From assembly GCA_021811275.1 (NCBI GenBank), contig JAJZPI010000005.1, forward strand, positions 1 to 64,000: DNA of 64,000 nucleotides. Direction: 5' to 3'. The notes beneath the pieces are model-generated. The model saw only the letters and a program-made list of their open reading frames with translations. It was not told the DNA's origin and ran no database searches. This document shows, piece by piece, positions 1 to 8,476 of the stretch. The first letter of the stretch is position 1, and every line of letters begins with the position of its first letter. This DNA comes from Deltaproteobacteria bacterium. GTDB lineage: Bacteria; Desulfobacterota; Desulfarculia; Desulfarculales; Desulfarculaceae. The position numbers and the translations under genes are program-made.

Positions 1-1062
1 GGGCTCGTCGTAAATATCCGGCAGGCGGGGCACCACGGCCAAGGCGTCTTCCCAGGTTACGTAAAGCTCGGTGTGCTCGGTGCCCAAGTGAGCAGCCACG
101 GCCTTGGCGTGCGGGGCCTCGTCAAACGCCGCTTCGGGAAAGCCGATGGAGAAGGTCTTCACCGGCCGGCTGCTCTGGGCCTGCATGAGGGCGACGATGA
201 GCGAAGAATCCACCCCGCCGGAGAGGAAGGCCCCCAGGGGCACGTCGGCCACCATGCGCATGCCCACGGCGTCGGCGAGCAGCGCCTCAAGCTCGGCGAC
301 GGCCTCGTCCTCGCTGGATTCCAGAGGCTCGGCCGCGCCGCGCTCGGCCATGGCCCGGGCCGACCAAAAGGGCGCGGGCTCGGGGCAGCGGCCGGGCCGG
401 GCGGGATCGATGGTCAGCATCGTGCCCGGTGTCAGCTTGGCAATGCCCCGATAGATGGAGTAGGGGCCGGGAACATAGTTGTGGCGCAGGTAGAGGGACA
501 GGGCCCCCCGGTCAACCTCGCCCCGGAAGTCGGGGTGAGGGGCCAGGCTCTTGAGTTCCGAGCCGAAGATGAAGCTCCCGTTCATCCAACCGTAGTAGAG
601 GGGTTTTTTGCCCAGGCGGTCGCGGATCAGGTGCAGGCGGCGATGGCCGCGGTCCCAAAGGGCCATGGCGAACATGCCGTTCAGGCGGCGGGCGGTCTTC
701 AGGGGTCCCCAGGCCGCCACGCATTCCAGCACCACCTCGGTGTCAGAATGCCCGCGCCAGGCTATCGGTCCCTGCGCGGCCTCCAGTTCGGCCCTGAGCG
801 CCTGGAAATTATAGATTTCGCCGTTGAAGGCGACAACCCAGGAGCCGTCGTGGGAGAGCATGGGTTGGGTGCCCGCGGGCGAGAGGTCGATGATGGACAG
901 CCGCCGGTGGCCCATGGCCGCGCCGGCGGGGGCCTCGGCCCAGACCCCGCCGGCGTCCGGCCCGCGATGGCGCAGGCAGCCGGCCATGCGCCCGGCCAGG
1001 GCCTCCAGGTCGGTTTGGCTCAAGGCCGCCCGGCTGTCGATGAATCCGCAGATGCCGCACAC
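1..1062 (-). CDS. asnB: Asparagine synthase (glutamine-hydrolysing), partial (runs off left edge)
   Basis: Reverse strand from GTG at 1062 reads (M)CGICGFIDSRAALSQTDLEALAGRMAGCLRHRGPDAGG..., the class II amidotransferase N-terminus with catalytic Cys; further on 'PLGAFLSGGVDSSLIVALM' (PP-loop SGGVDS). Not in the ORF track because it is GTG-started and open at the edge. Confidence 0.9.
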   Translation of the reverse strand, partial: MCGICGFIDSRAALSQTDLEALAGRMAGCLRHRGPDAGGVWAEAPAGAAMGHRRLSIIDLSPAGTQPMLSHDGSWVVAFNGEIYNFQALRAELEAAQGPIAWRGHSDTEVVLECVAAWGPLKTARRLNGMFAMALWDRGHRRLHLIRDRLGKKPLYYGWMNGSFIFGSELKSLAPHPDFRGEVDRGALSLYLRHNYVPGPYSIYRGIAKLTPGTMLTIDPARPGRCPEPAPFWSARAMAERGAAEPLESSEDEAVAELEALLADAVGMRMVADVPLGAFLSGGVDSSLIVALMQAQSSRPVKTFSIGFPEAAFDEAPHAKAVAAHLGTEHTELYVTWEDALAVVPRLPDIYDEP

Positions 1063-1076
1063 GGCCCTTGCCCCCT

Positions 1077-2273
1077 TTAGCCCGCCAGCTCGGCCAGCAG
1101 GGCCAGCTCCAAGTCCAGCACCCGCTGGAAGGCGAAGTTCTCCAAAACGAACCGGCGCGCCGCCCGGCCCAGACCGGAGCGCAGGCCGGCGTCGGGCATC
1201 AACGCCTCCAAGCCGGCCCGGATGCCGGCCGCCTCCGGAGGGCATAGCCAACCGGTGCGGCCGTGGTCGATCAGCTCGGCGATGCCGGGCACCGCCGTGC
1301 CCAGCACCGCCACGCCCGCGCTCATGGCCTCCAAGAGGGCCTTTGGGTGGTGCTCGCCCTTGGACGGCAGCACGAAGGCCCCGGCTCGCGCCAGCAGGCG
1401 CGGCAGCTCGGCGTTGTCCACCCGGCCCAGGAACTCGGCCCGCGCCCCGAAGTCGCGGGCGGCGCGCTCGAGTTCGGCCTGATGGGGGCCATCGCCGGCC
1501 AGTTGCAGACGATAGGGCAGGCCCTTGAGCGCTTCGATCAGGGCGAGCAGGTTCTTCTCCTGGTGCAGCCGGCCCACGTAGAGCAGGAGGTCGTCCTCGC
1601 GCGCCGGGGTCTGGGGCCCCTCCTGGGGTCTGAAAAGTTCGGTGTCCACGAAGTTGGGCACCACCCGCACCCGCCCCGCGTCCACGCCGTAGCGCTCGGC
1701 AACCGTGGCGGCCATGGCCGGAGTGGTCACCGCCACCAAGTCGGCGGCCCGGAAGACTTCCCGCTCCAGGCGCAAAAACTCGGCGGCTTGCGGCGCGCCG
1801 GGGCCGTGCCGCCAGAGGGCGATGTTGGAGGGCAGATAGCCGCAGCGGGCCAGGAAGGCGTGGCCAGCGCGCCGGGCGGCCTTCAAGGCGGTGTCCGCAC
1901 CCTGCATCTGGTTGGTCTTGACCACGCCGGGCCGGCCTCGGCGCAGGCCCCTGCCCAGGGCCAGCCAGCGGCAGTACAGGGGCAGGGGCAGGCCCAGGCG
2001 GTTGTCGATCACGCCCAGGCCGCCCAGGCGCGGCAGATAGCCGCGGTCGCGCCGGCCGTAGGTGACCAGGCTCACCCGGCCCAGGTGGGCCAGCAGGGCG
2101 CGATAGAGGGCCGTCTCGCGCTCCAGGGTGCCAGAGCGCTCCCAATCCCCCAGGGATGAGCCGCGGCTCATGAATAGGTAGAGGCTGGCCTGGCCCAAGG
2201 CGGTCAGCTCCCTGCCGCAGCGGGCCCCGGGGGGGCGGCCGCCGGGCTCACTCTGGCAGGAGGCCGCTGGCAA
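1077..2273 (-). CDS. Glycosyltransferase family 1/4 (GT-B)
   Basis: 398 aa; 'VRVVPNFVDTELFRPQ...LLLYVGRLHQEKNLLALIEAL...FVLPSKGEHHPKALLEAMSAGVAVLGTAVPGIAELI'. True start may be internal (overlaps 2248-2952). Confidence 0.85.
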   Translation of the reverse strand: MPAASCQSEPGGRPPGARCGRELTALGQASLYLFMSRGSSLGDWERSGTLERETALYRALLAHLGRVSLVTYGRRDRGYLPRLGGLGVIDNRLGLPLPLYCRWLALGRGLRRGRPGVVKTNQMQGADTALKAARRAGHAFLARCGYLPSNIALWRHGPGAPQAAEFLRLEREVFRAADLVAVTTPAMAATVAERYGVDAGRVRVVPNFVDTELFRPQEGPQTPAREDDLLLYVGRLHQEKNLLALIEALKGLPYRLQLAGDGPHQAELERAARDFGARAEFLGRVDNAELPRLLARAGAFVLPSKGEHHPKALLEAMSAGVAVLGTAVPGIAELIDHGRTGWLCPPEAAGIRAGLEALMPDAGLRSGLGRAARRFVLENFAFQRVLDLELALLAELAG

Positions 2274-2952
2274 GCGCCCACTCCACCAAGGCCAGGTCGA
2301 AGGCCGAGTCGATGTCCAGGGACTCCTCGGGACTCATGAAAAAGGGCAGGGTGCGCTGACCGTAGATCAAGCCTTGTTTCATGATTACCTCCCGGGTGCA
2401 GGCCAACACCGCCGGACCGTTGCGGGCCCAGACCTCTGGCTTGTCCTGTCGGCGCAGGATGGGGGTGTCCTGGGGCAAGTAGGGCTTCAGCAGGCCGTTT
2501 TCCAGGCGCAGCAGCGAAACAGGGTTGAACTGGTGGGGCACCGGAATCACGCTGACCACGGTGTCGGCCCCCTGGGCGATGAGCAGATCCACCGCGCCAT
2601 CGATGTGACGGGCCCGGCGCAGGGGAGAGGTGGGCTGGAGGTAGACCAGCACATCGGCGCGCCAGCCCTCGGCCTCCAATGCCTCCATGGCGTGCCGCAT
2701 GACCGGCAGGGCCCCGGCGGTGTCGGCGGCCAACTCGGCCGGACGCAGGAAGGGCGTCTCCGCGCCCCAGTTCCGCGCGGAACGGGCGATCTCTTCGTCC
2801 TCGGTGGATACCACAACCCGGCCGAGGGCGCGGCTGGCCTTGGCAGCCTCGATGGTGTGGGCGATGAGCGGCCGGCCCGCCAGAGGGGCCAGATTCTTGC
2901 GGGGCAAGCCTTTGGAGCCCCCCCGGGCTGGTATGAGGCCCAGGATGTTCAT
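2248..2952 (-). CDS. Acylneuraminate/CMP-sugar cytidylyltransferase family protein
   Basis: 234 aa; N-terminal 'MNILGLIPARGGSKGLPRKNLAPLAGRPLIAHTIEAA' signature, 'VYLQPTSPLRRARHIDGAV'. Confidence 0.85.
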   Translation of the reverse strand: MNILGLIPARGGSKGLPRKNLAPLAGRPLIAHTIEAAKASRALGRVVVSTEDEEIARSARNWGAETPFLRPAELAADTAGALPVMRHAMEALEAEGWRADVLVYLQPTSPLRRARHIDGAVDLLIAQGADTVVSVIPVPHQFNPVSLLRLENGLLKPYLPQDTPILRRQDKPEVWARNGPAVLACTREVIMKQGLIYGQRTLPFFMSPEESLDIDSAFDLALVEWALASGLLPE

Positions 2953-3140
2953 CGGCCGCCCCCATTGAAATTGGCGTCAAACCTTCGGCGCAGAGCCCAT
3001 GATATATCCCAGGGAGGCGATCTTCAACCGGGCCCTGGGGAAGTCCTTTCCGTCCATGCACGCGAGCCGGGTGGATAACCATCGCCAAAATGGCTATGAT
3101 TCGATGAGTAGCGGTACACAATACTTGCCCAGGAGCCCCC

Positions 3141-4436
3141 ATGGCAACAGAACAAAAGATAGGATCCGGAGTCGCGCACCTCGACAGCCTGCTGGGCGGA
3201 TTGTTCATCGGTGACAACGTGGTCTGGCACGATGACGCCGGATCCCTGGCCTCGGTTTTCTGCCTTAACTTCCTGCGCGCCAGCGCCGCCCTTGAACGGC
3301 CGCTGATCTACGTCTGCTTCGACCGCTCCCCCAAGAACCTCCTGGATAAGCTGGGCCCCTTGGCCCGCTACGCCGGCCTGACCGTGCTTGACTGCTTCAC
3401 CTGGGGCAAGGGGTCAGGCTCCCAGGTATTCACCCGCTTCTACGACCAGTCCCGGGAGGACCTGCCCTGCGCGGTGGTGCCCATGAAAAATCCGCGCGAC
3501 ATGAGGGAGTTCGGCGAGGCCCTGGCCGCCCTGCACGCTCCCTACGACACCGACGTCCGCTTCATCTTCGAAAGCCTCACCGGCATGCAGGAGCTTTGGG
3601 GCGGTGAAGAGCAGATCATCCGCTTCTACTCCTACACCTGCCCCCGGCTCTACGAGCTGAACACCATCGCCTACTGGGTGATGGAGAAGGACGCCCATTC
3701 GGCCAAGCTCAGGGCCCAGATCAACCAGATCGCCCAGGTGGTCATCGATCTGTCGGTCAAACGCGGCACCACCTCGCTGACAATTTTGAAGGCCGAGCGG
3801 CGCTCGTCGGAGAGCCACCATCAGCCCCAGGTCTACTGGAGCCGCGACCTGTCCGTGACCTTCGAATCCCAAAGGGAGGGGGAGGCCAGGTTGGGCCTGG
3901 GCCAGCACCTCAAGGAGCTCAGGGGGCGCAAGGGCTTTTCCCAGACCGAGCTGGCCCGCATGGTGGGGGTCACCCCCAGCACCATAAGCCAGGTGGAGAG
4001 CAACCTCATCTATCCGTCGCTGCCGGCGTTGTTCAAGATGGCCGAGGTTCTGGCGGTGGACGTGGGCTCCCTGCTCGGGGAACGACAGCCGCAGGAACGC
4101 CGGGTGGTGGCTCCGGGGCAGGAGGCCGAGGAGGTGGGGCTGGAGATGCCCGCCGAGGCGGTGCGTGCCTGGCGGCTCCTGCCCGCCGACCAGGCCGCCA
4201 AGGCAGAGCCCTATCTGATCGAGATAGCGCCCAAGCGGGAGCTGCCCGCGCATTTTTTCGTGCACAAGGGCGAGGAGATGGGCTACCTGCTGGCCGGCCG
4301 CGCCCAATTCAAGATCGGCCAGGCCGTCCACGCCTTGCGCGCCGGCGACATGATCCACCTGGCCTCGGAGATGCCCAACCGCTGGATCAACCCTGGCCGG
4401 GCTCCGGCCCGCCTGCTCTGGTTGAAGCTGAAATAG
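3141..4436 (+). CDS. Fusion regulator: KaiC/RAD55-like domain (degenerate Walker motifs) + XRE-type HTH + cupin
   Basis: 431 aa; 'SGVAHLDSLLGGLFIGDNVVWHDDAGS...' resembles KaiC N-terminus without GxxxxGK[ST]; central 'LGQHLKELRGRKGFSQTELARMVGVTPSTISQVESNLIYPSLPALFKMAEVLAVDVGSLL' = XRE HTH; C-terminal 'HFFVHKGEEMGYLLAGRAQFKIGQAVHALRAGDMIHLASEMPNRWINPG' = cupin_2. Confidence 0.75.
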   Translation: MATEQKIGSGVAHLDSLLGGLFIGDNVVWHDDAGSLASVFCLNFLRASAALERPLIYVCFDRSPKNLLDKLGPLARYAGLTVLDCFTWGKGSGSQVFTRFYDQSREDLPCAVVPMKNPRDMREFGEALAALHAPYDTDVRFIFESLTGMQELWGGEEQIIRFYSYTCPRLYELNTIAYWVMEKDAHSAKLRAQINQIAQVVIDLSVKRGTTSLTILKAERRSSESHHQPQVYWSRDLSVTFESQREGEARLGLGQHLKELRGRKGFSQTELARMVGVTPSTISQVESNLIYPSLPALFKMAEVLAVDVGSLLGERQPQERRVVAPGQEAEEVGLEMPAEAVRAWRLLPADQAAKAEPYLIEIAPKRELPAHFFVHKGEEMGYLLAGRAQFKIGQAVHALRAGDMIHLASEMPNRWINPGRAPARLLWLKLK

Positions 4437-4461
4437 GCTTATGTCCGCGCCGGCGCGTCGG

Positions 4462-6510
4462 CTAGCGCCGTTTCTCGTCGGTGCGGTCGTAGTGGGAGAA
4501 CTGCATGGTGTACATGGCCCGGCCCTGGGTGGCCGAGCGCAGGGAGGTCGAGTAGCCGAACATGGCCGCCAGGGGCACCAGGGCGCGCACGATGTTGGCC
4601 CCTGCCTTGGGCTCCACCCCCTCCACCGAGCCGCTGCGGGAGTTCAGGTCGCCGATGACCTCGCCCATGAATTCCTCGGGCGTGACCACCTCCACCTTCA
4701 TCACGGGTTCCAGGAGCGCCGGCGCGGCCTCGGCCAGGGCCTTCTTGAGGGCCAGGGAGCAGGCCAGGCGATAGCCAAGCTCGGTTGACATCCCAGGAGT
4801 GAAGGACCCGCCCACCACATGCACCCAGGCGTCGAGAACGGGATAGCCGCGCACCACGCCGCTGGTCAGGCCCTCGTCCACGGCGTTCTTGAGGGCGGCG
4901 CCGAACTCGGGGGGTATCTGCTCGTCGGCGGCCTCGATGCGGAAGGTGTTGCCGCCGCCCCGGGGGTTGGGTCCCAGGGCCAGGACCACCTGGCCCAGCT
5001 GGCGCGAGCCGCCCAAGTCGCGGTCGAAGGTCTCCTCCACTCGTGCCACGGCGGTGACGGTTTCCCGGTAGACCACCTGGGGCCGGCCCACGTGGACCTC
5101 CACCCCATATTCGTGCTCCAGGCGGTGGGTCAGCACCTCAAGGTGAAGCTCGCCCATGCCGCTAATGATGGTCTGGCCGGTGTCCTCGTCGGAGCGCACC
5201 CGGAAGGTGGGGTCCTCGTCGGCCAGCTTGGAAAGCGCCAGGGCCAGCTTGTCCTGGTCGCCGACGGTGCGGGGCTCCACCGCCACGCTGATCACCGGCT
5301 CGTAGGTTTGTATGGGGTCGAGCAATATGGGGCGGTCCTTGGGCGCCAGGGTATCGCCGGTGGAGGCGTTCTTTAGCCCCATGATGCCCACGATCTCGCC
5401 GGCCTGAACTTTTTCCAGGCGCTCGCGCTTGTTGGCGTGCATGCGCAAGATGCGGGCCACCTTCTCGCCCTGGCCCTTGGAAACGTTGAACACCTCGTCG
5501 CCGGCCTTGATCTGGCCGGAATAGACGCGCACGTAGACCAGCTTGCGGCCCTGGTCCATCTGCACCTTGAAGCACAAGGCGCTCAAGGGCGCGGCGTCAT
5601 CGGCCAGCCGCCGCTCCTCCACCCCGGTCTGGGGGTTGACGCCCTCCACCGGGGGGATATCCAGGGGCGAGGGCAGGTAGCGCACCACGGCGTCCAGCAC
5701 CGGCTGCACGCCCTTGTTGCGCAGGGCGCTGCCGGCGAATACCGGCACCAGCTTCAGCCCGATGCAGGCCCGGCGGATGGCGGCCAGGAGGTCCTTTTGC
5801 GGTATTTCCTGTTCGCCCAGATAGAGTTCCATGATGGCGTCGTCGGTGTCGGCCACCGCTTCCAGGAGGGTCTGGCGGGCGCTAACGGCCTCCTCGGCCA
5901 TCTCAGGGGGTATGGGCCCGCGGGTGATGGTGGCGCCCTGGTCGGTCTCGTCGAAGGTGACGCATTCCATGTTCACCAGGTCCACAACGCCCTTGAAACT
6001 CGATTCGGCCCCCCAGGGTATGGTCAGGGGCAGGGGCGAGGCGCCCAGCTTGTCGCGCATCTGCTGGAGCACCCCGGAGAAGTCGGCCCCGATGCGGTCC
6101 ATCTTGTTGATAAAGGCGATCTTGGGCACGTGGTAGCGGTCGGCCTGGTGCCAGACCGTCTCGCTCTGAGGCTCCACTCCGCCTACCGCGCAGAAAACCG
6201 CCACCACGCCGTCGAGCACCCGCAGAGAGCGCTCCACCTCGATGGTGAAGTCCACGTGACCGGGGGTGTCGATGATGTTGAAGGTGTGGCCGTCCCACTG
6301 GGAGTAGGTGGCGGCGCTGGTTATGGTGATGCCGCGTTCCTGCTCCTGGTCCATCCAGTCCATGACCGCCGCGCCGTCGTGCACCTCGCCCATCTTGTGG
6401 GTGCGCCCGGTATAGTAGAGCACCCGCTCGGTGAAGGTGGTCTTGCCGGCGTCGATGTGAGCCACGATGCCGAAATTGCGGGTTTTCCTGAGGCGCGCTT
6501 CGCCGGCCAT
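4462..6510 (-). CDS. fusA: Elongation factor G
   Basis: ORF 4462..6546; '[58 protein letters not shown]', '[24 protein letters not shown]', 'NKMDR', C-terminal domains IV/V. Start at 6510 ([14 protein letters not shown]) or 6546. Confidence 0.92.
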   Translation of the reverse strand: MAGEARLRKTRNFGIVAHIDAGKTTFTERVLYYTGRTHKMGEVHDGAAVMDWMDQEQERGITITSAATYSQWDGHTFNIIDTPGHVDFTIEVERSLRVLDGVVAVFCAVGGVEPQSETVWHQADRYHVPKIAFINKMDRIGADFSGVLQQMRDKLGASPLPLTIPWGAESSFKGVVDLVNMECVTFDETDQGATITRGPIPPEMAEEAVSARQTLLEAVADTDDAIMELYLGEQEIPQKDLLAAIRRACIGLKLVPVFAGSALRNKGVQPVLDAVVRYLPSPLDIPPVEGVNPQTGVEERRLADDAAPLSALCFKVQMDQGRKLVYVRVYSGQIKAGDEVFNVSKGQGEKVARILRMHANKRERLEKVQAGEIVGIMGLKNASTGDTLAPKDRPILLDPIQTYEPVISVAVEPRTVGDQDKLALALSKLADEDPTFRVRSDEDTGQTIISGMGELHLEVLTHRLEHEYGVEVHVGRPQVVYRETVTAVARVEETFDRDLGGSRQLGQVVLALGPNPRGGGNTFRIEAADEQIPPEFGAALKNAVDEGLTSGVVRGYPVLDAWVHVVGGSFTPGMSTELGYRLACSLALKKALAEAAPALLEPVMKVEVVTPEEFMGEVIGDLNSRSGSVEGVEPKAGANIVRALVPLAAMFGYSTSLRSATQGRAMYTMQFSHYDRTDEKRR

Positions 6511-6652
6511 GTCAGCCTTCGCTTTCGTCTGGGGGCTTGGGCACAAAAGAGAGCCGCCCAGCCAAGGCGGCGATATAGTATGTATACGCAGGGGCCTACC
6601 CTGTCAACCGGTCCCGCCGCGCGCTTCAGCCCATAATCCCGTCGGAGGAGGC

Positions 6653-7315
6653 ATGGACCAGGCCGACCGTCTCATTGAGCTTTATCGGCTGCTGGCCGAT
6701 CACTTCGGCCCCCAGCACTGGTGGCCGGGTGATACCCCCTTCGAGGTGGCGGTGGGGGCGGTGCTCACCCAGAACACCAGCTGGAGCAACGTGGCCAAGG
6801 CCATCGAAAACCTGAAGGCCGCCGGCGCGCTCTCCCTGGCCAAGATGCGGGCCCTGCCCCCGGCCGAGTTGGCCCGGCTCATTCGGCCGGCCGGCTACTA
6901 CAACCTCAAGGAGAAGCGCCTGCGCAACCTGCTGGACTTCCTGGCCCAGGGCTCTCGGGCCGGGCTGGCGGCCCGAGCCGGGCTGGCGGCCTTGGCCAGC
7001 CGGCCCCTGGACGAGGCCCGGGCCGAGCTGCTCACGGTAAAGGGCGTGGGGCCGGAGACCGCCGACTCCATCCTGCTCTACGCCTGCGGTCATCCTACTT
7101 TTGTAATAGACGCCTATACCTTCAGGGTGCTGGGCCGCCACGGCCTGGCCCCCGATGGAGTGGACTACCACGGCCTGCGCACCCTGTTTATGGACAATCT
7201 GCCCCACGAGCCCGCCCTTTTCAACGAGTTCCACGCCCTCTTCGTTCGTCTGGGCAAGGAGCGCTGCCGGAAGGGCAGCCCCCTCTGCGAGGGCTGCCCC
7301 CTGCAAGGCTGGTAG
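6653..7315 (+). CDS. Endonuclease III-like HhH-GPD DNA glycosylase
   Basis: MDQADRLIELYRLLADHFGPQHWWPGD..FEVAVGAVLTQNTSWSNVAKAIENL, HhH 'LLTVKGVGPETADSILLYACGHPTFVIDAYT', C-terminal 'CRKGSPLCEGCPLQGW'. Confidence 0.88.
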   Translation: MDQADRLIELYRLLADHFGPQHWWPGDTPFEVAVGAVLTQNTSWSNVAKAIENLKAAGALSLAKMRALPPAELARLIRPAGYYNLKEKRLRNLLDFLAQGSRAGLAARAGLAALASRPLDEARAELLTVKGVGPETADSILLYACGHPTFVIDAYTFRVLGRHGLAPDGVDYHGLRTLFMDNLPHEPALFNEFHALFVRLGKERCRKGSPLCEGCPLQGW

Positions 7316-7333
7316 GACGGCCGAACACCGGCG

Positions 7334-8461
7334 CTATCGGCCGGAGGCCAGATTCTCGGCCCAGGCCCGCTTTTGCTTGCTCCACTGCGAGCAGAGCACC
7401 GGCTGGCCTTGCTGGATCCGCTTGAAGCAAAGCGAGCAGGTGGGCTCGCAGGCCACTATCTCGGCCTCGCGGCCTTGCCGGGCCTTCAACGGCCACTGGG
7501 GATCGGCCAGGAGCACCCGAGCCAGGCCGATCAGGTCGGCCTGACCCCGGGCCAGCAGCGACTCGGCATAGGCCGGCTCCTGGATGCGGCCGGCGGCGAT
7601 GACCGGTATGTCCACCACCGATTTGACCGCCGCGGCCAGATCGGCCATGTAGCCCTGTCTTTTTTCCTGGCTCAGGCGCTCGGGCAGGAAGAACGACTCG
7701 TAGCAGCCCCCCATGACCGAAAGATAGGCCAGGCCGGCCTTGGCCAGCCGGGGGGCGGCCTGAAGGGCCTCGGCCAGAGTCCAGCCGCCGGGCAGCCACT
7801 CGTCGGCCAGGAAGCGGTAGCCGACAGGATAGTCGGGGCCGACCGCCGCACGCGCCGCGGAGATGACCTCCAGGGGGAAACGCAGACGGTTTCCCAACGT
7901 GCCGCCGTACTGGTCCTGGCGGTGGTTGGTGCGCGGGGAGAGGAACTGGGAGAGCAGGTAGCCGGTGCCGCCGTGCAGTTCCACCAGGTCGAAGCCGGCC
8001 TGGCGCACCCGGCGGGCCGCCGCGGCGTACTCCTCCGTGACCCGGACGATGTCTTCCGCGGTCATGGCCCGGGGCGTCCTCTCGCCCGTCGCCACCGGCG
8101 AAGGCGCCAAGGGTTGGGGCGCGTGGGCGTAACGGCCGCCGTGATTTAGTTGCAGGCCGGCCCAAGCTCCGCCTTCCTTGACCGCCGCCGCCACCTTGGC
8201 CAGCCCCTCCAGGAAGCGGTCCTCGTGCAGCAGCATGGTGAAGGGCGAGCCCTTGCCCTCCGGAGAAACAGCCACGTTCTCCACCATGACCATGGCCGCG
8301 CCCGAGGCGCCCATCAGGCGGTAATGCTCAAGGACGAGCGGGCTCGTCTCGCCGTTGGGCAGGCCGTAGCCGAGGAAAAGGGGAGCCATGGTCACCCGGT
8401 TGGCCAGCTCCAGGCCGCCCAGGCGCAGGGGCGAAAACAAGGTCGGGTAGTCAGCCATCAT
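7334..8461 (-). CDS. NADH:flavin oxidoreductase / Old Yellow Enzyme family, with C-terminal Cys cluster
   Basis: 375 aa; 'LFSPLRLGGLELANRVTMAPLFLGYGLPNG', 'QLNHGGRYAHAP', 'ELHGGTGYLLSQFLSPRTNHRQDQYGGTLGNRLRFPLEVI', 'CEPTCSLCFKRIQQGQPVLC'. Confidence 0.88.
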   Translation of the reverse strand: MMADYPTLFSPLRLGGLELANRVTMAPLFLGYGLPNGETSPLVLEHYRLMGASGAAMVMVENVAVSPEGKGSPFTMLLHEDRFLEGLAKVAAAVKEGGAWAGLQLNHGGRYAHAPQPLAPSPVATGERTPRAMTAEDIVRVTEEYAAAARRVRQAGFDLVELHGGTGYLLSQFLSPRTNHRQDQYGGTLGNRLRFPLEVISAARAAVGPDYPVGYRFLADEWLPGGWTLAEALQAAPRLAKAGLAYLSVMGGCYESFFLPERLSQEKRQGYMADLAAAVKSVVDIPVIAAGRIQEPAYAESLLARGQADLIGLARVLLADPQWPLKARQGREAEIVACEPTCSLCFKRIQQGQPVLCSQWSKQKRAWAENLASGR

Positions 8462-8476
8462 GCTTCTCCTATTGGT

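Noticed and set aside
73-1080. 335-aa + strand ORF antisense to asnB, and similar long antisense frames throughout (e.g. 1263-2159, 14622-16304, 19859-21106, 43654-45234, 48229-49719, 58375-61206)
   Set aside because: High-GC codon bias creates long open frames opposite real genes; translations are low-complexity (His/Gly/Arg/Pro-rich) without domain motifs, and the opposite strand carries a clear family protein.
2204-3217. 337-aa reverse ORF overlapping the cytidylyltransferase
   Set aside because: Shadow frame; the 2248-2952 frame carries the complete family signature.
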